A stretch of 64,000 nt of DNA from Prorocentrum cordatum (GCA_963575745.1 CAUYUJ010019903.1:101995-165994), one strand, 5' to 3'. Counted from the first letter of the stretch, positions 38,320 through 48,970 are shown. Made by a program: numbers and translations. The notes: generated by a model not told the origin, from the letters alone.

Positions 38320-38468
38320 GGGGGCCACATGCGAACCCTACCCCTACCCCCCACGATTTCTGAGGGGGAGGGGGGGTTCACCTCGCTCGGGAGCTCCCGC
38401 GCGAAGTGAACCCCACCCTCCCCCTCAGAAATCGTGGGGGGTAGGGGTAGGGTTCGCATGTGGCCCCC
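38320..38468. mobile_element. Palindromic MITE (family 1), full-length copy with TA duplication
   Basis: 149 bp from GGGGGCCACATGCGAACC to GGTTCGCATGTGGCCCCC, flanked by TA at 38318-38319 and 38469-38470. The arms pair over more than 55 bp; the centre is CTCGCTCGGGAGCTCCCGCG. Confidence 0.87.
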
Positions 38469-38469
38469 T

Positions 38470-39200
38470 AGTGCTGCTCGAGGTATTGGCGCGGTGGCTC
38501 TTCCACGCATCCGCGTCGAACACATCTCGCTGTTGCACTGGAGGCCTGGGCGCACTTCCACCGCTTTTGATCATTGTGCAGTTCGCTGTCCGGTGGGATG
38601 TGGCCCAGGTACCTTTCTGTTTCAGGGCTGGAAGGATGAGCCGTGGTGGCTAGCATTCCCCTTGACCACGGGCCTGATGTGCCCTGGTGTTTTCTCGGCT
38701 TCTGGAGGAGCTGTTGGTGTGTCTTCGGCGACGTTGATGTGGCCTCTGGCCTGGATTTTCTGTGTGGCGCTTCACATTGTTCGGCTCTTCGTCGTTGTCG
38801 TGCTGGTGCAGGTGGAGATCATCATCAATGTATGTGCCAGGTCTTGTGCTCGTGGGCTACATCGTGCGGGTGTGGCTGACCACGCGTATCGAGTCTTGTT
38901 GTGCGCGGCTACATCGGCGAATCAGGGCAGGCCAGCTTAGGTGCAATATGCTGGCATTGTGTGCTACTATGCGTGTTGTATCCACGTCTTGTCTGGCTGG
39001 TGTCTGAAGGTAGCGTGCAGTTCGCTACATATATTGAGAGTATTGCTGGATTGGGCAATGCTACTACATCACAGCGGAGGGCAACGTGCCGGGTGTGTTT
39101 TCATCATTGTCATTCGATTATACGCGTTCGTGAAATGAGCGTCTGTGAAACGGAGTGTCTAGAGCATGAGCCGCGCATTTAAGAGTGTTAGAATGAGAAG
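38470..39200. other. No gene recognised; weak hydrophobic frame
   Basis: The frame around 38620-38935 reads hydrophobic text (GVSSATLMWPLAWIFCVALH, IVRLFVVVVLVQVEI), but it has no clear start and no recognisable family. TATTGAGAGTATTG-type AT-richer DNA follows. Confidence 0.35.
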
Positions 39201-39205
39201 TGAGA

Positions 39206-39430
39206 TTCCTCCTCCTCCTCCTCCGCCTCCTCCTCCTCCTCTTCCTCCTCCTCCTCCGCCTCCTCCTCCTCCTCCTCCTCCTCCTCCTCCTCCCCTTCCT
39301 CCTCCCCATCCTCTCCTCCTCGTCCTTCGCCTCCTCCTCCTCCTCCTCCTCCTCCGCCTCCTCCTCCCCCTCCTCCTCCCCATCCTCTCCTCCTCGTCCT
39401 TCTCCTCCCCCTCCCCTTCCTCCTCATCAC
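39206..39430. repeat. (CTC)n microsatellite with a duplicated segment
   Basis: CTC triplets; CCCCATCCTCTCCTCCTCGT appears twice (about 39304 and 39379), so the array grew partly by a 75-bp duplication. Confidence 0.85.
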
Positions 39431-39565
39431 CGCACCTGCTGCCGTGCCGATCCGCTCGGGCGCGCGGGGGGCGCGCTCTCTTCGAGCGGGCATCGGCCGA
39501 TCGAGGGCCCATCTCGCCACTCTGTCGCCTGCTCTGCGGGCTCTCCCCCTCCCCCCCCCCGGGGG

Positions 39566-39997
39566 GGTAGGCAGGGGAAGGAGGAAGGGAAGGAGGGAGG
39601 GAGGGAGTGAGGAGGAGAAGGAGGAGGTGAAGGAGGAGGAAGAGGAGGAGGAGGAGGACGACGACGACGATGACGATGAAGAGCAAAGGATGAGGCAGGA
39701 GAGCGGTTCCAAGAGGTTTCGCGGGATCTCTTCCTCCATCGTCGTCATCACACCCGTCACTCCCTCACCCCCGCCCTCCGCGTCAGTATGACTTCAGGAC
39801 GCAGTCAGGCGACAAGGTGACTGCAGAGTCAACGACGCGGGGCCCCCCGCAGCTCTGCGATCTGTGAGCCGGCCTGCGTGCGCCCCTCCCCCTTCGTCGT
39901 CGGCCCCGCTCCCCCCACTTGGCATCGCTCGGACGTGTGACCATCGAGGAGCATCCCCTCGATCACTTGGCGAAAAAACCACGCACGAAACCGAAAA
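39566..39997 (+). repeat. Dispersed 430-450 bp repeat, copy 2
   Basis: Near-identical to 34079-34530, with a 17-bp or so deletion after CTCGGACGTGTG. It ends inside the 121-bp inverted-repeat element where another sequence is inserted. Confidence 0.88.
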
Positions 39998-40693
39998 TTT
40001 GCCTGGCGAAGAACCCAACCATATGCAGTTGTCAGTACCGCAGCTGCGGGTTTCATCTTCAATGGAACTCCCCATAGGATTACGGAACGTGTGAGGGGTG
40101 TGCCGAGATGGGTGTCACTGGGGCATTCGGCGAAGCTCCCTATGGGGACATGAAACACGCGCGGGGCGTGCCGACATGGGTGGCGGAAACGCATGTGCGG
40201 GCCGCCACTGGGGCCTCCAGTGGAGCTCCCTATGGGTCCCCGAAACATGATGCTGCTGCCGGGGGGGGGGGCCGGGATGGGTGGCGGAGACGCATGTAAG
40301 CGCCGCTACTGAGGCCTTCGGTGGAGCTCCCTATGGGGCCGCAAGACGTGTGAGCGCATGCCGCGGGCACTGGGGCCTTCGGAGCTCCCTATGGAGCCAC
40401 GAAAACCGTGCCGAAATGGGTGCACGCATGCGGGCGCGGGCACTGGGGCCTTCGGTGGAGCTCCCTATGGAGCCACGAAACGTGTGAGGGGTGTGCCGAA
40501 TGGGTGTGGGTGACGCATGCGGAGCGCGGGCTGGGGCCTTCGGTGGAGCTCCCTATGGAGCCACGAAGCGGTGTGAGGGGTGTGCCGAATGAAAGAAGGA
40601 GAGGAGAGGAGAGAGAGGAGATAGAGGAAGGAACGAGGACCCAACACCACAGGATGGTTGGGAAAAACATAGAGAATGGACGTCCGAGCGATG
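39923..40693. mobile_element. Inverted-repeat element (family 2), copy 2, split by an insertion
   Basis: The left part (39923-39997, from CATCGCTCGGACGT to ACGAAACCGAAAA) and the right part (about 40660-40693, AAACATAGAGAATGG to ACGTCCGAGCGATG) are separated by about 660 bp. The inserted segment begins and ends with CCCAACCAT and ATGGTTGGG, an inverted pair, and is filled by the tandem array at 40090-40610. Confidence 0.75.
40090..40610. repeat. Tandem array, 60-100 bp units, with GGAGCTCCCTATGG
   Basis: Six units around GGGGCCTTCGGTGGAGCTCC, CTATGGAGCCACGAAACGTG and AGGGGTGTGCCGAATGGGTG. Unit length varies by deletions. Confidence 0.8.
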
Positions 40694-40699
40694 CCCAGG

Positions 40700-40975
40700 G
40701 GGGGGGGGGGGGGCACGGCCGGGGCCGGCCAGGGAGGAGGGGCGCCTGGAGCCCTCGGGGACGGAGGGTGGCCGCGTCCCCAGGGCGCCTTCGCAGCGGG
40801 CGGTGGGGGCCGCTGCTGCGGCGGTGGCGGCGGCGGTGGCGAGCGGCCTGACCCGCAGCGGCCCTCCTCCTCCTCCTCCTCCTCTCTCTCTCTCTCTCTC
40901 TCTCTCCCATCCCCAGGGGCGGACGCCCCGCGGAGTCCCCTCCCTCCTCCTCCTCCTCCTCCTCCTCCTCCTCGG
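40700..40975. repeat. G run, (TC)n and (CTC)n microsatellites
   Basis: G17 at 40698-40714, (CTC)n at 40862-40882, (TC)n at 40882-40907 and (CTC)n at 40944-40975. Alternating GC-rich frames around them are not supported as genes. Confidence 0.75.
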
Positions 40976-41124
40976 CGTGCCGGGGCGGCCGCGGAGGGCG
41001 CCGAGGAGCTCGTGCTCTCCGTCGCGCGGCCGTCGCGCCCCTGCCCCGGTGTGGCTCGCGCGTGGCGAGCAGCCTGGTTCGATGCTCGTTTGGGGGGACC
41101 TTCCTGGGGCCCACCTAATGGATC

Positions 41125-41235
41125 TGTTCGACTCAAGTTCGACTCAGGTTCGACTCAGGTTCGACTCAGATTCGACTCAGGATCGACTCAGGTTCGCCTC
41201 AGGTTCGACTCAGGTTCGACTCAGGTTCGACGCAC
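41125..41235. repeat. 11-bp tandem repeat (GTTCGACTCAG)n, about 10 units
   Basis: Regular 11-bp period with few variants (GATTCGACTCA, GATCGACTCAG, GTTCGCCTCAG). Confidence 0.9.
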
Positions 41236-41324
41236 GAGTGGAGCGAGTGGCTCCAGGAAGGTCCCCAGAATGGGCATCTAAGCCTGGCTGCGGCGAGCGT
41301 GCCACGCACAGCGTCGGCGTCCGT

Positions 41325-41760
41325 GCCCGGTGCCGCGCCCGCCGCGGCCGCAGCGCAGCACAGGCAGCAGCACGGACCGGGACCAGCAGCAAGCAGCGCG
41401 GCAGTGCGGAAGGGGCCCCGCAGCAGAGGGCCATCGTCGTCAAAGTCTTGGAACAGGCCGCCGCGGCGCCTCGCGACAGGGACCAGCAGCACGATGCGCG
41501 GCAGCACACCACCAGGGAACAGCAGCAGGCGGACGACATCGGCTTGGCGCAGGCTGGCATTGCACCCGCCGCGGTGCCGCGCGACCGGAGCCAGCACGGC
41601 GAAGTGCACCAGCAGCAGGCGGTGCGGCAGCGCGACCGGGACCGAGGCCGACCTCGGCGTTCGGCGCAAGCTGGCATGACAACCTGCCGCGGGGCCGCAC
41701 GACCAGGGCCAGCAGAGCGTTGCGCGTACTGCGAAGCAAGACCGGGTCAGCACTCTTCTC
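41325..41760. repeat. Degenerate tandem repeat, about 115 bp, 4 units
   Basis: CCGCCGCGGTGCCGCGCGAC, GGGACCAGCAGCA and GGCTTGGCGCAGGCTGGCAT recur near 41335, 41457, 41567 and 41684. Confidence 0.65.
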
Positions 41761-42370
41761 GGACTTTGTCCAAAGCGTTTGCTGGCTCGGCGCTCCCCGT
41801 GGGATGCCCGTGCCGAGGCGGGCCAGCTCGACTGGGCACACTAGCAGCACGCAGCGGGCGCCGCAGCCGCCTGGGAGCAGCGCGCGGCGCCACTGCGGCC
41901 GAGCCCCCGAGCGGGGCGCACCGCCGGTGCCTCGCGGTGGCCCCGCGGCGCGCTCGGAAGCGGATGCCGTGCCCGCCGCGTGGACGACGGCCATGCGCCC
42001 CAGGGAGGGCCTCCACAGTCGGGTGCATCGCGGCTACGCGCAGGAGTTGCCCTTCGCGACCTTTCTGGTGCGGGCCCACACAGGCCCCCCCTGGCTCTGG
42101 CCTGCGCGCTTGGACTTGCCCCCCCCCCGCCCCCCCCGCGGCCCCGAGAAGCCGCGCGCCAAAGGTTGCTCCTGCCTCGGGCGGCCTTGCGTCAGCCGAG
42201 GTGCAGCTGCCGTCTGGGTCGAAGGCGGGCCGCGCGGCGGCGAGCCGGGGCCCCCGGCGGGCCGCAGCTGGCACGAATGCGCGGCTGGCTCCGAGTTCTG
42301 ACGCCCTGTCGACGGCGAGCCCGCCTCTGCAGGGAGCACACGCAGCAGCGCCTGCCCAAGGGGGCCTGGT
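41760..42370. other. GC-rich DNA without a supported gene
   Basis: Open in several frames on both strands, with biased Ala/Arg/Gly/Pro composition and no recognisable motif. Confidence 0.5.
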
Positions 42371-42375
42371 GCTCA

Positions 42376-42550
42376 GTGGGCCCTGGAAACGACAGGGCCG
42401 TTTTTCTACCGGTTCCGTTTTGCCGTTTCTTTGCCGGTTCCGACGCCGTGTTTTTACCGGTTCCGTCGCCGTTTTTTGACCGGTTCCGGCTCCGGTTCCA
42501 ATCCTGGAGCCGTTTTTTGGGGAAACGGCCCTGCCGTTTCTGGGGCCCAC
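42376..42550. mobile_element. 175-bp inverted-repeat element
   Basis: Ends GTGGGCCCTGGAAACGACAG and CTGCCGTTTCTGGGGCCCAC are about 28-bp imperfect inverted repeats (with GGCCGTTTTT and its inverse inside). The middle repeats CCGGTTCCG and CCGTTTT several times. Confidence 0.7.
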
Positions 42551-42824
42551 AAAGGCCCGGTGGTCTCGGGATCACCCGACCATCGTGGCAGGCTGGACTC
42601 CACCGGCACTGGTGGCCTCCACTTCTGCTTCCTGGGGCCAAGGCTCCAGGAAGACGCCGTCGCCGAGCCCCGTGTCTTCGGCGGTGGCCGTGCGCTCTGA
42701 CGTTCGCCGAGGCGGTGTAGGCTGCAGCTGAATCGTGCTGGGATGCAGCGGCGAGCATGCTTTGAGCCGCCCAGCTCTTGAACCGCCGACGCCGATGGCT
42801 ATCTCCCAATGTCCACGCGAACTT

Positions 42825-42900
42825 CGCAGTGGGCGCCAGATTCTGGCCCGCGTCCGTCCTTCGCAGTGGGCGCCAGATTCTGGCCCGCGTCCGTCCGCCG
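42825..42900. repeat. 37-bp perfect tandem duplication
   Basis: TTCGCAGTGGGCGCCAGATT then CTGGCCCGCGTCCGTCC, present twice in direct succession. Confidence 0.92.
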
Positions 42901-43054
42901 CCGAGCGCGGCCCGACTTGCCCCCGTCTTTCTCCGCCTTCCGGCGCCGCTGTGGCCCTACCGTTCTCCCCTTGGATGCCGATTGCCGACGACGATGTGCA
43001 AAAATCACCACCAATGTCATCTGACTCCTCTCCGTCTTCCTGCTGCAGTCGGGG

Positions 43055-43236
43055 CGCTGAAGAAGGAACTCTTTTCGTTGGGTAGGGGCTCCGTGTTCCT
43101 TAGTTGTTTCACAGCTTGCCTCAGGGTTTCCGAATGTCTTCGACAGGAAATCGAACTTTACCTTCTGGAGAAGAGGGGCCCCGTTCCTTATTTGGGGTTC
43201 GTGAGGTCAACGCCCCGACTGTACTCCTCCTTCTCC
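43055..43236 (+). repeat. Dispersed 180-bp repeat, copy 2
   Basis: Counterpart of 37127-37310 in the same orientation. Confidence 0.82.
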
Positions 43237-43292
43237 GACCTGCGGTGGAGATGGCGAGGGGAAGGGCCATGAAAGCCAGCGGCCGCGCCCAG

Positions 43293-43345
43293 GCTTGGTG
43301 CTGCGACGCGCAGTCCCGCGGCTGCGAAACGCCAGCGCCGGCGCC
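43293..43345 (+). CDS. Exon j of a Cys-rich repeat protein
   Basis: After GGCCGCGCCCAG the frame reads AWCCDAQSRGCETPAPA. WCC-x6-C matches exons d and e. It joins exon h in frame (KK|AWCC) across an 8.2-kb gap with GC-AG ends. Beyond the second Cys the frame turns Pro/Ala/Glu-rich (to about 43430) and may be a C-terminal tail or intron. Confidence 0.62.
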
Positions 43346-43599
43346 ACGCGCCGAGCCCCTGGCCGAGCCACCTGCCGAGATCGCGGCCAATACGCCCCGC
43401 CCTCAGATCACCAGCGTTCCTGTTCCCTCGTCGTCGTCCTCCTCCTCCTCAGCCATAGTTTTATGTGCAACGACTTCCTTCCTGTCGAGCCCCCCCCCCA
43501 TGTGTTGGCAGTGCGGGCCGGGCATTTCTCATGAGATCTCCTCATTATCTTTTGTCCTGAAGCTTGAATATTGCACCAGGTACACGGGTGGAGGGGGGC

Positions 43600-44440
43600 C
43601 GTTTGCAAAATTGGCTTGTCGCTTTAGCGTCGCGCACGTTAATCTTCAAAGCTTGCAACAACTGCAATGATGGAAGGGTGGTTTTCAACAGGAGACTCTC
43701 GCCTTAGCGCCGCGCACATTCGATGTAAAGTTTACAACAGCTACAAGGATAGACGGGGAAGCGTTTTTTGTAATGGGGACCCTCGCCTCAGCGTCGCGCT
43801 CAGTTGTCTTAACAGCTTACAATTAAGGGGCGTTGTTCTCATTGGAATTATCGCCTCAGCGCCGCGCACGTTCGTATTGAATGTTTGCGGCGGTTGCAAG
43901 GATGGAGGGCAAGTCCTTTTCAAAATGAGATGTTCGCCCTAGCGCCGTGCACATTCGTTTGAAAAGCGCGCAACAGCTACAGGGATGGAAGGGGCCGTTT
44001 TCAAAATGAGACTCGCTTGAGCACCGCGCGCGTTCGTCTTAACCAATGAAAGTGCAGGAGGTATAAGGATTGAGTGGAGGTCGTGTTCGTGTAAGAATGG
44101 AAGAGTCGGTTTCAAAGTGGGGCGCTCGCCGTAGCAGCGCGCACATTCGTTTTTAAAGTGCACGGCAGCTGCAAGGATGGAGGGAAGGAAATTGTTCAGA
44201 ATGGGGTTCTTGGCTGATTGCCGCACACATTCGTTTTAAATTCATTCAGCAGGTATAAGAATGAGAGCGGCTTCTTTCTGGAATGGGGCGTTCGTTTCAA
44301 TGTCGCGCACGTTCGGTTAAAAAGTTTGCAACTGTTACAAGGATGGAGGGCTTCTCCTTTCCAAAATGGCGTTATCGCCTCAGCGTCGCGCACATTCATC
44401 CTGAGCGCGTGTAGCAACTACGAAGATGGTTGGCGGCTCC
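43600..44440 (+). repeat. About 81-bp tandem array, 10 diverged units
   Basis: Units share TCGCCTCAGCGTCGCGCACA, TTCGT.TTAAA, GCAACAGCTACAAGGATGGA and GGG.TTTTCAAAATG. Marks at about 43628, 43709, 43790, 43860, 43941, 44022, 44136, 44219, 44301 and 44383. In part of the array one frame repeats a 27-aa peptide (SASRTFVLN...CKDGG), but indels and stops break it. Confidence 0.82.
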
Positions 44441-44871
44441 TCGTTCAAACTGCAGATATCGTTCGAACACATTTCAATTTCACGACCAGAAGGCTGAACC
44501 TATGTAACATCGACTCGAATGGAAGGCTTACACCATTCCGCCGGCTCCTAGACGAAGGTGTCTACAACGTCTTACATGACAGGGATTGCAGCCATGCTTG
44601 GCCAATGCTTGGAAGGGGGACGGCCAATAGCGCGGACGCCGAGCATGGAGGCGATCAGCAGGGTCACCAGGCCGCTTGAACACCACCCTTGGACAATTTG
44701 TGCGTGCTTGTCTTGATGCGTTGCAAAGCGGCGTAGGGTCAATGTCGATGTTGGGGGAAACGCACGAGAGCCCGAGCATGGGGCCAGGAGGTTGACGAAT
44801 GCCCCACGAATGCGACAGCCATGGCGTTCCCCAGGCCACGAACGAGGACGACATGGAGCAATTAAAGAGGG

Positions 44872-45062
44872 AGGCGGAGGAGGAGGAGGAGGAAGAGGAG
44901 GAGAAAGAGAAAGAGGAGGTGGTGGAGGAGGAAGAGGAGGAGGAAGAGGACGACGAGGACGAGGACGAGGCGAGGATGAGGACGAGGAGCAGGAGGGGAG
45001 AAAGAGGAAGAGGAAGAGGAGGAGGAGGAGGAGGAGGAGGAGGAGGAGGAGGAGGAGGAGCC
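44872..45062. repeat. (GGA)n microsatellite with GAC/GAA variants
   Basis: About 190 bp of purine triplets; the Glu-rich start of the 44799-46271 frame is due to it. Confidence 0.9.
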
Positions 45063-45330
45063 CTGGGGTCAGGCCATTTTGGCACGAGGAGCCTGGAGTT
45101 TAGGCGTCGCGCCCCTGATAAACCCAGACCAGTCCAGCCGCCTGGGCGCGCGCGCGACGACGCGTGCCGTGAGATCGAAGGGGGTCCGGGAGCCTCCTTG
45201 GCATCAGAGACAGAACGAAAAACGGGGCAGGGCTCGCTTGCTCCTTGCAATGCTCAAGGCACAGTCCCTGATTGGGGAGCATCACTCGGCACAGCGGCTT
45301 GCAGAAGGGATGAGGGAGTATGGCAGGTAG

Positions 45331-46182
45331 CATTGTCTTTGTGGGACGTATGTGAAGAACCATGCGAGGTGCTTGTGCGGGACAAGCTTCAGCAACAGGG
45401 TCACGGAAGAGGTTCCAAGGGCCCCTGGAGCCCAGTCAGGAGCCCCGAGTGCGTGGCCCAGCGTCGATCGGGCGATCGAGGAGCGGAGGAAGCAGCAGGA
45501 TGCACATGCTCGTGGGAGAGAGCGGCAGAGGAGTGCGAGCAGAGCACGGTTGAAGGAGAGGCTCATGGTAGACAAGGTTGTGGAGCCGTACTTCTCGAGG
45601 GTAGTGCTTATGACGAGGGCAGAGGCTTCAGACCACGAGTGCTACAGCGAGGCGAGCTCAACAGACGCGTTGGTGCAGAAGCGGTTCCAGGACGAGACAA
45701 GGGCCAAGATGGTAGAGATCGTGGCGAAGATGGCAATCTCAGCTCGCCGCGCGGGCGAGGCCGACGAAATCGCGAGGCTCGACTCAAAGCTAGGAGTGTA
45801 CGAGTGCATGATGGGAAGCACCGGTCCGACAGGCAACCAGACTGCGGAGATGAAGTCCAAACGCGCGAAGGCGACGGAGCGCCTCCGCAACACCAGGGCG
45901 AGGATGGCAATGCACCAAAGGCAGGAGGGAGAGATCTTGGGCGAGATGGAACGGCTGAAAGATTACATCGCGGAGCTAGAAAAGCTGGGACGCGAAGAGG
46001 AGGCAGAGGGAGACGTACCAACGGGCGTCGCGCTTGGTGGGCGTGCATCGCAGCAGCGGCCGCTCAGCAGCATGAGCGCAGCGTCTGGCTGTCGGCATCC
46101 CGCGCAGGTTGGGCAGGCCCCTCATCAGGTACCGCATGGACCAGCGGCAGGGGTCAGGGCGACCAGATGGCGCAGCAGATGA
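45331..46182 (+). pseudogene. Coiled-coil ORF with CxC motif, retroelement ORF1-like fragment
   Basis: The frame following a stop at 45328-45330 starts HCLCGTYVKNHARCLCGTSF, two CxCG knuckles that could bind zinc. A basic linker follows (ARGRERQRSASRARLKERLM), then a long helical region (about 45565-46000: VQKRFQDETRAKMVEIVAKM, EMERLKDYIAELEKLGREEE). Composition is protein-like and unlike the surrounding repeats. The first in-frame ATG lies inside (about 45566), so the N-terminus is lost or in another frame. LINE ORF1/gag-like proteins combine zinc-binding and coiled-coil parts, hence the suggestion. A host protein is possible. The competing 490-aa frame is mainly repeat-driven. Confidence 0.45.
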
Positions 46183-46286
46183 TGCAGCGGATGATGCAGC
46201 GCATGGAGCATCAGGACAGGCAGACGGGCTTCATGATGCAGGCGACTGGGGCTGGTCGGACGGAGGTATAAGATCGAGGTCGGTTC

Positions 46287-47640
46287 GATGAGGGTACCCT
46301 GATGTTCTTCGTGTTGGTTGGATGTTCTTGTGCACCCTGAGGAGGGTACCCGTGGATGTTCTGTGCGTTTTGGCCGACGGAGGGTCTCGTGTTCTTGAGG
46401 GATGTTCTTCTGGCCTAGTTCCGATTGTACTATGAACGGAACGGCGCCGCCACCACCGCCTGGAGGAGGCCCCGCACCGGGGACAGGGGGGGCCAATTCA
46501 CTCGGGCGCGGCTGGGGGGGGGGGCTGCGGGCGCCGGCCGCGGCCACCACGAACGCGCAGGGGGATTTGGGACGATGGACAGAGCGAGCCAACAGGTCCG
46601 CCCCGAACCAAGTGGAAGCGGAGATACTGTAGCGGCAGCATCCACGAGGGCGAGTTAAGCGGCAGCGGCAGCGACGGCACCCTCCACGCATACCCCAGGG
46701 TCGGCGGGAACGAGAGCGGTTGCGGTGGACGTGGGCTCCACACCGCCACCTAGGCAGCCAGACCCCAGGATCCCGATTGGTGGCATGCCTAACCCAGTGG
46801 CTGCAGCGTCGATGGCCCCCATGGGCGGCAACCGGAAGGCAGAGCCGAGTACGCCATTGGCTCCATTAAAGAGTGCGCCGCCGCGTTCGCTAACGTCGCC
46901 CGCGGGAACCCAGCCGACGCCACAATCGAGGGAGCATATGGCAGAGGAGGCGCCATTGCCAGCGGACGCGAGCCCAATCTCAGCGACAGAGCCGCTCGAG
47001 CAGGCGACGCAGGGGAAGCCCCCCACGTCGACGGCCCGTATATGCTGCCACCGAAGTGCTGGGGAGTCACCGGCCCACCGGAGGAAGACCCGATGACGAG
47101 CAGCCAGGTACAGCGAGAGGTCAAGAAGGTAGACGAGGCTTGCGCGAGCGCGGAGATACGTGCCCAACCGCGGGAGGAGGGCAGCGCACTGGGACAGAGC
47201 GCAGTGCCAAGCGCCAGGGCCGCGGCGGTTTCGGGCGGTGCGTGAGTTGGGGCGCGCACCCAGTGAGGTACGTGAGTTTGCATGCAGCCCAACCGTGTGG
47301 GCAGGGTGTCCCGCTGCAGGGGTCGTTCGGCCGTCCGCGCCAGGGCGCCCAACGCCGCAAAAGAAAATGCGCTGACACACAAACTCTGCCATTTTTTGGT
47401 CACCCCTGAACCGCACCCGCGTGCACGGGCGGCTCAGGAAAGGCACTTGCGAGGTGCCTGCGGGCAGCCCAGGAAAGCCACTTCCCCGGGGCCACAGAGC
47501 ATGACGTGGACAGTGGCTCGGGAAGTTCGTTATACAGTGCGCCGCCCGCCGACGGTGAGGAGACGGACAGAGGAAAACAGCACGGGGGAGCGTGAGGGGG
47601 TTGGCTTCGGCGGGCCCAGATCTAACCGCCCAGCGCTCGG
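46287..47640. other. GC-rich DNA with possible Pro/Ala-rich ORFs
   Basis: GGATGTTCT recurs at 46318, 46353 and 46400. ATG 46432 opens a short Gly/Pro-rich frame (MNGTAPPPPPGGGPAPGTGG) to 46632, and another Pro/Ala-rich frame runs 46725-47096. Neither is recognisable. The 329-aa minus frame (46655-47644) is opposite these and has no motif. Confidence 0.35.
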
Positions 47641-48300
47641 TCATGTTCGGCCTTGGACGGCCCAGGTCAGCCCCAAGAGCGCCTCAGAGGGCTCCAAGAC
47701 GGCCCAACACAGCCCCCAGAGCGCCGAAGCTACCTCCCAGACGGCCTCAGGGAGGCCCAAGAGGGCCACAAGTCGGCCCGAGAGCGCTCAAAAAGGGCTT
47801 AGTATGGCCTCACGACGGCCAAAGAGGCCCTCCAGGCGCCCCACGAGGCTTCCAAAAGAACGCCCAAGAGACAAACATCGCCTTATTCCTTTCTGGGAAA
47901 ACGCACCTGTTTAGCATATCTCTTCTTTGGTCTTCACAGCGTCCACAACGGCCTAAGAGGCCCTGTGGATCGCCCCGGGACGGCACAAGAGGCCCCCGAT
48001 ATTGCCCCAAGACGGCCCAGGAGGGCTCCCAGATGGCCCAAGAAGGCTTCGAGGAGGCCCCAGAGAGGCGCCTGAGAACCCCAAAAGGTTTTTAAGAGAG
48101 CCCCAAGAGGGCCACTGGAGGTCCCCGAGAGGGCCCCAGAGGGCCCCGAAACGGCCCCAAGACGGCCCAAGCCCCGCAATGTGGCCCAAGAGGGCCCCAA
48201 GACGGCTCAAAGAAGCTCCAAGAAGGCCCAGAGTGATGGTATTCATTGATTTCGCAAGATTGGTTGTTGGTTTTTGTATGACGCACCAAAGTCTTAGCAC
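47640..48300 (+). repeat. CCAAGACGGCC-family block 3 with AT-rich cores
   Basis: Units such as CCCAAGAGGGC and CCAAGACGGCCC. The AT-rich core at 47878-47945 (ACATCGCCTTATTCC) splits the block, and a second AT-rich segment (48235-48300, ATTCATTGATTTCGC) ends it. Confidence 0.7.
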
Positions 48301-48429
48301 AAAGAGGGTTCCAAGATACTGAGCAAACGATTTCGCTACTTCACACAGTACGAGCGCTTTCCGTCCCCCGTGCCAGTGCCAGGTAGGTCGAATTGTTTGT
48401 GGCCCATCCAGCCACCGTGCTTGGATTGT

Positions 48430-48970
48430 GCGTCTGAGGCGTCTTGGATGTTCGTTGGGATCTCGTCGAGGCCTTTCGGGGGCCTTCTGGAGGCTGTTTT
48501 GAAGCTTCTGGGGGGCTGTTTGGGGGCCTCGTAGGGACCTCCCGGGGCGTCGTACGGACCTCTTGGGGCCTCCTGGGCGCCTCGGGCAGAAGGCGCGGAT
48601 TTTATTATCGTGCTCACCCTCTTGGGCCCGTCTTGGGGCCGCTTCGGGCTCTCCTGTGCCCTTTTGGGGCCCTCTTGGGGCGTCATGGAGCGTCGGAAGC
48701 TAGAAAAGTGGATGACCACAAACACATTCTGAATAATTTCAAGAAAATCAACTCAGTTGGCCTCTCGGGGCCCTCCTGGGGACGGCTTTGGGGGCTTTCC
48801 TGGGGCGTCTCGAAGGCTTCTTGGGCCGTCTTCAGGCCATCCTGGACGTCTTGGAAAGCTACTGGGCCGGATCGGAGGCCTCTTTGACCTTGCCGGGGTG
48901 TTCTTCGGGCCCTCTTCGCCCGTTTGGGGGCTCTGCTGGGCGGGACCGGCACTCCAGAGGCCCATGCGAC
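48430..48970 (-). repeat. CCAAGACGGCC-family block 4, inverted orientation
   Basis: Same family read on the minus strand (plus shows GGGCCGTCTTGGGGCC-type units), with an AT-rich core at about 48694-48757. Blocks 3 and 4 are head to head around unique DNA at 48300-48430. Confidence 0.7.

Noticed and set aside
45073-45090. DinoSL-like GCCATTTTGGCACGAG
   Set aside because: Matches only 11-12 bases of the leader core and diverges at CTCAAG; chance match is likely.
44799-46271. 490-aa plus-strand ORF
   Set aside because: Its first part is (GGA)n and its second part is a shadow of the better frame at 45331-46182.
46655-47644. 329-aa minus-strand ORF
   Set aside because: Antisense to Pro/Ala-rich GC-biased DNA; no domain or start context.
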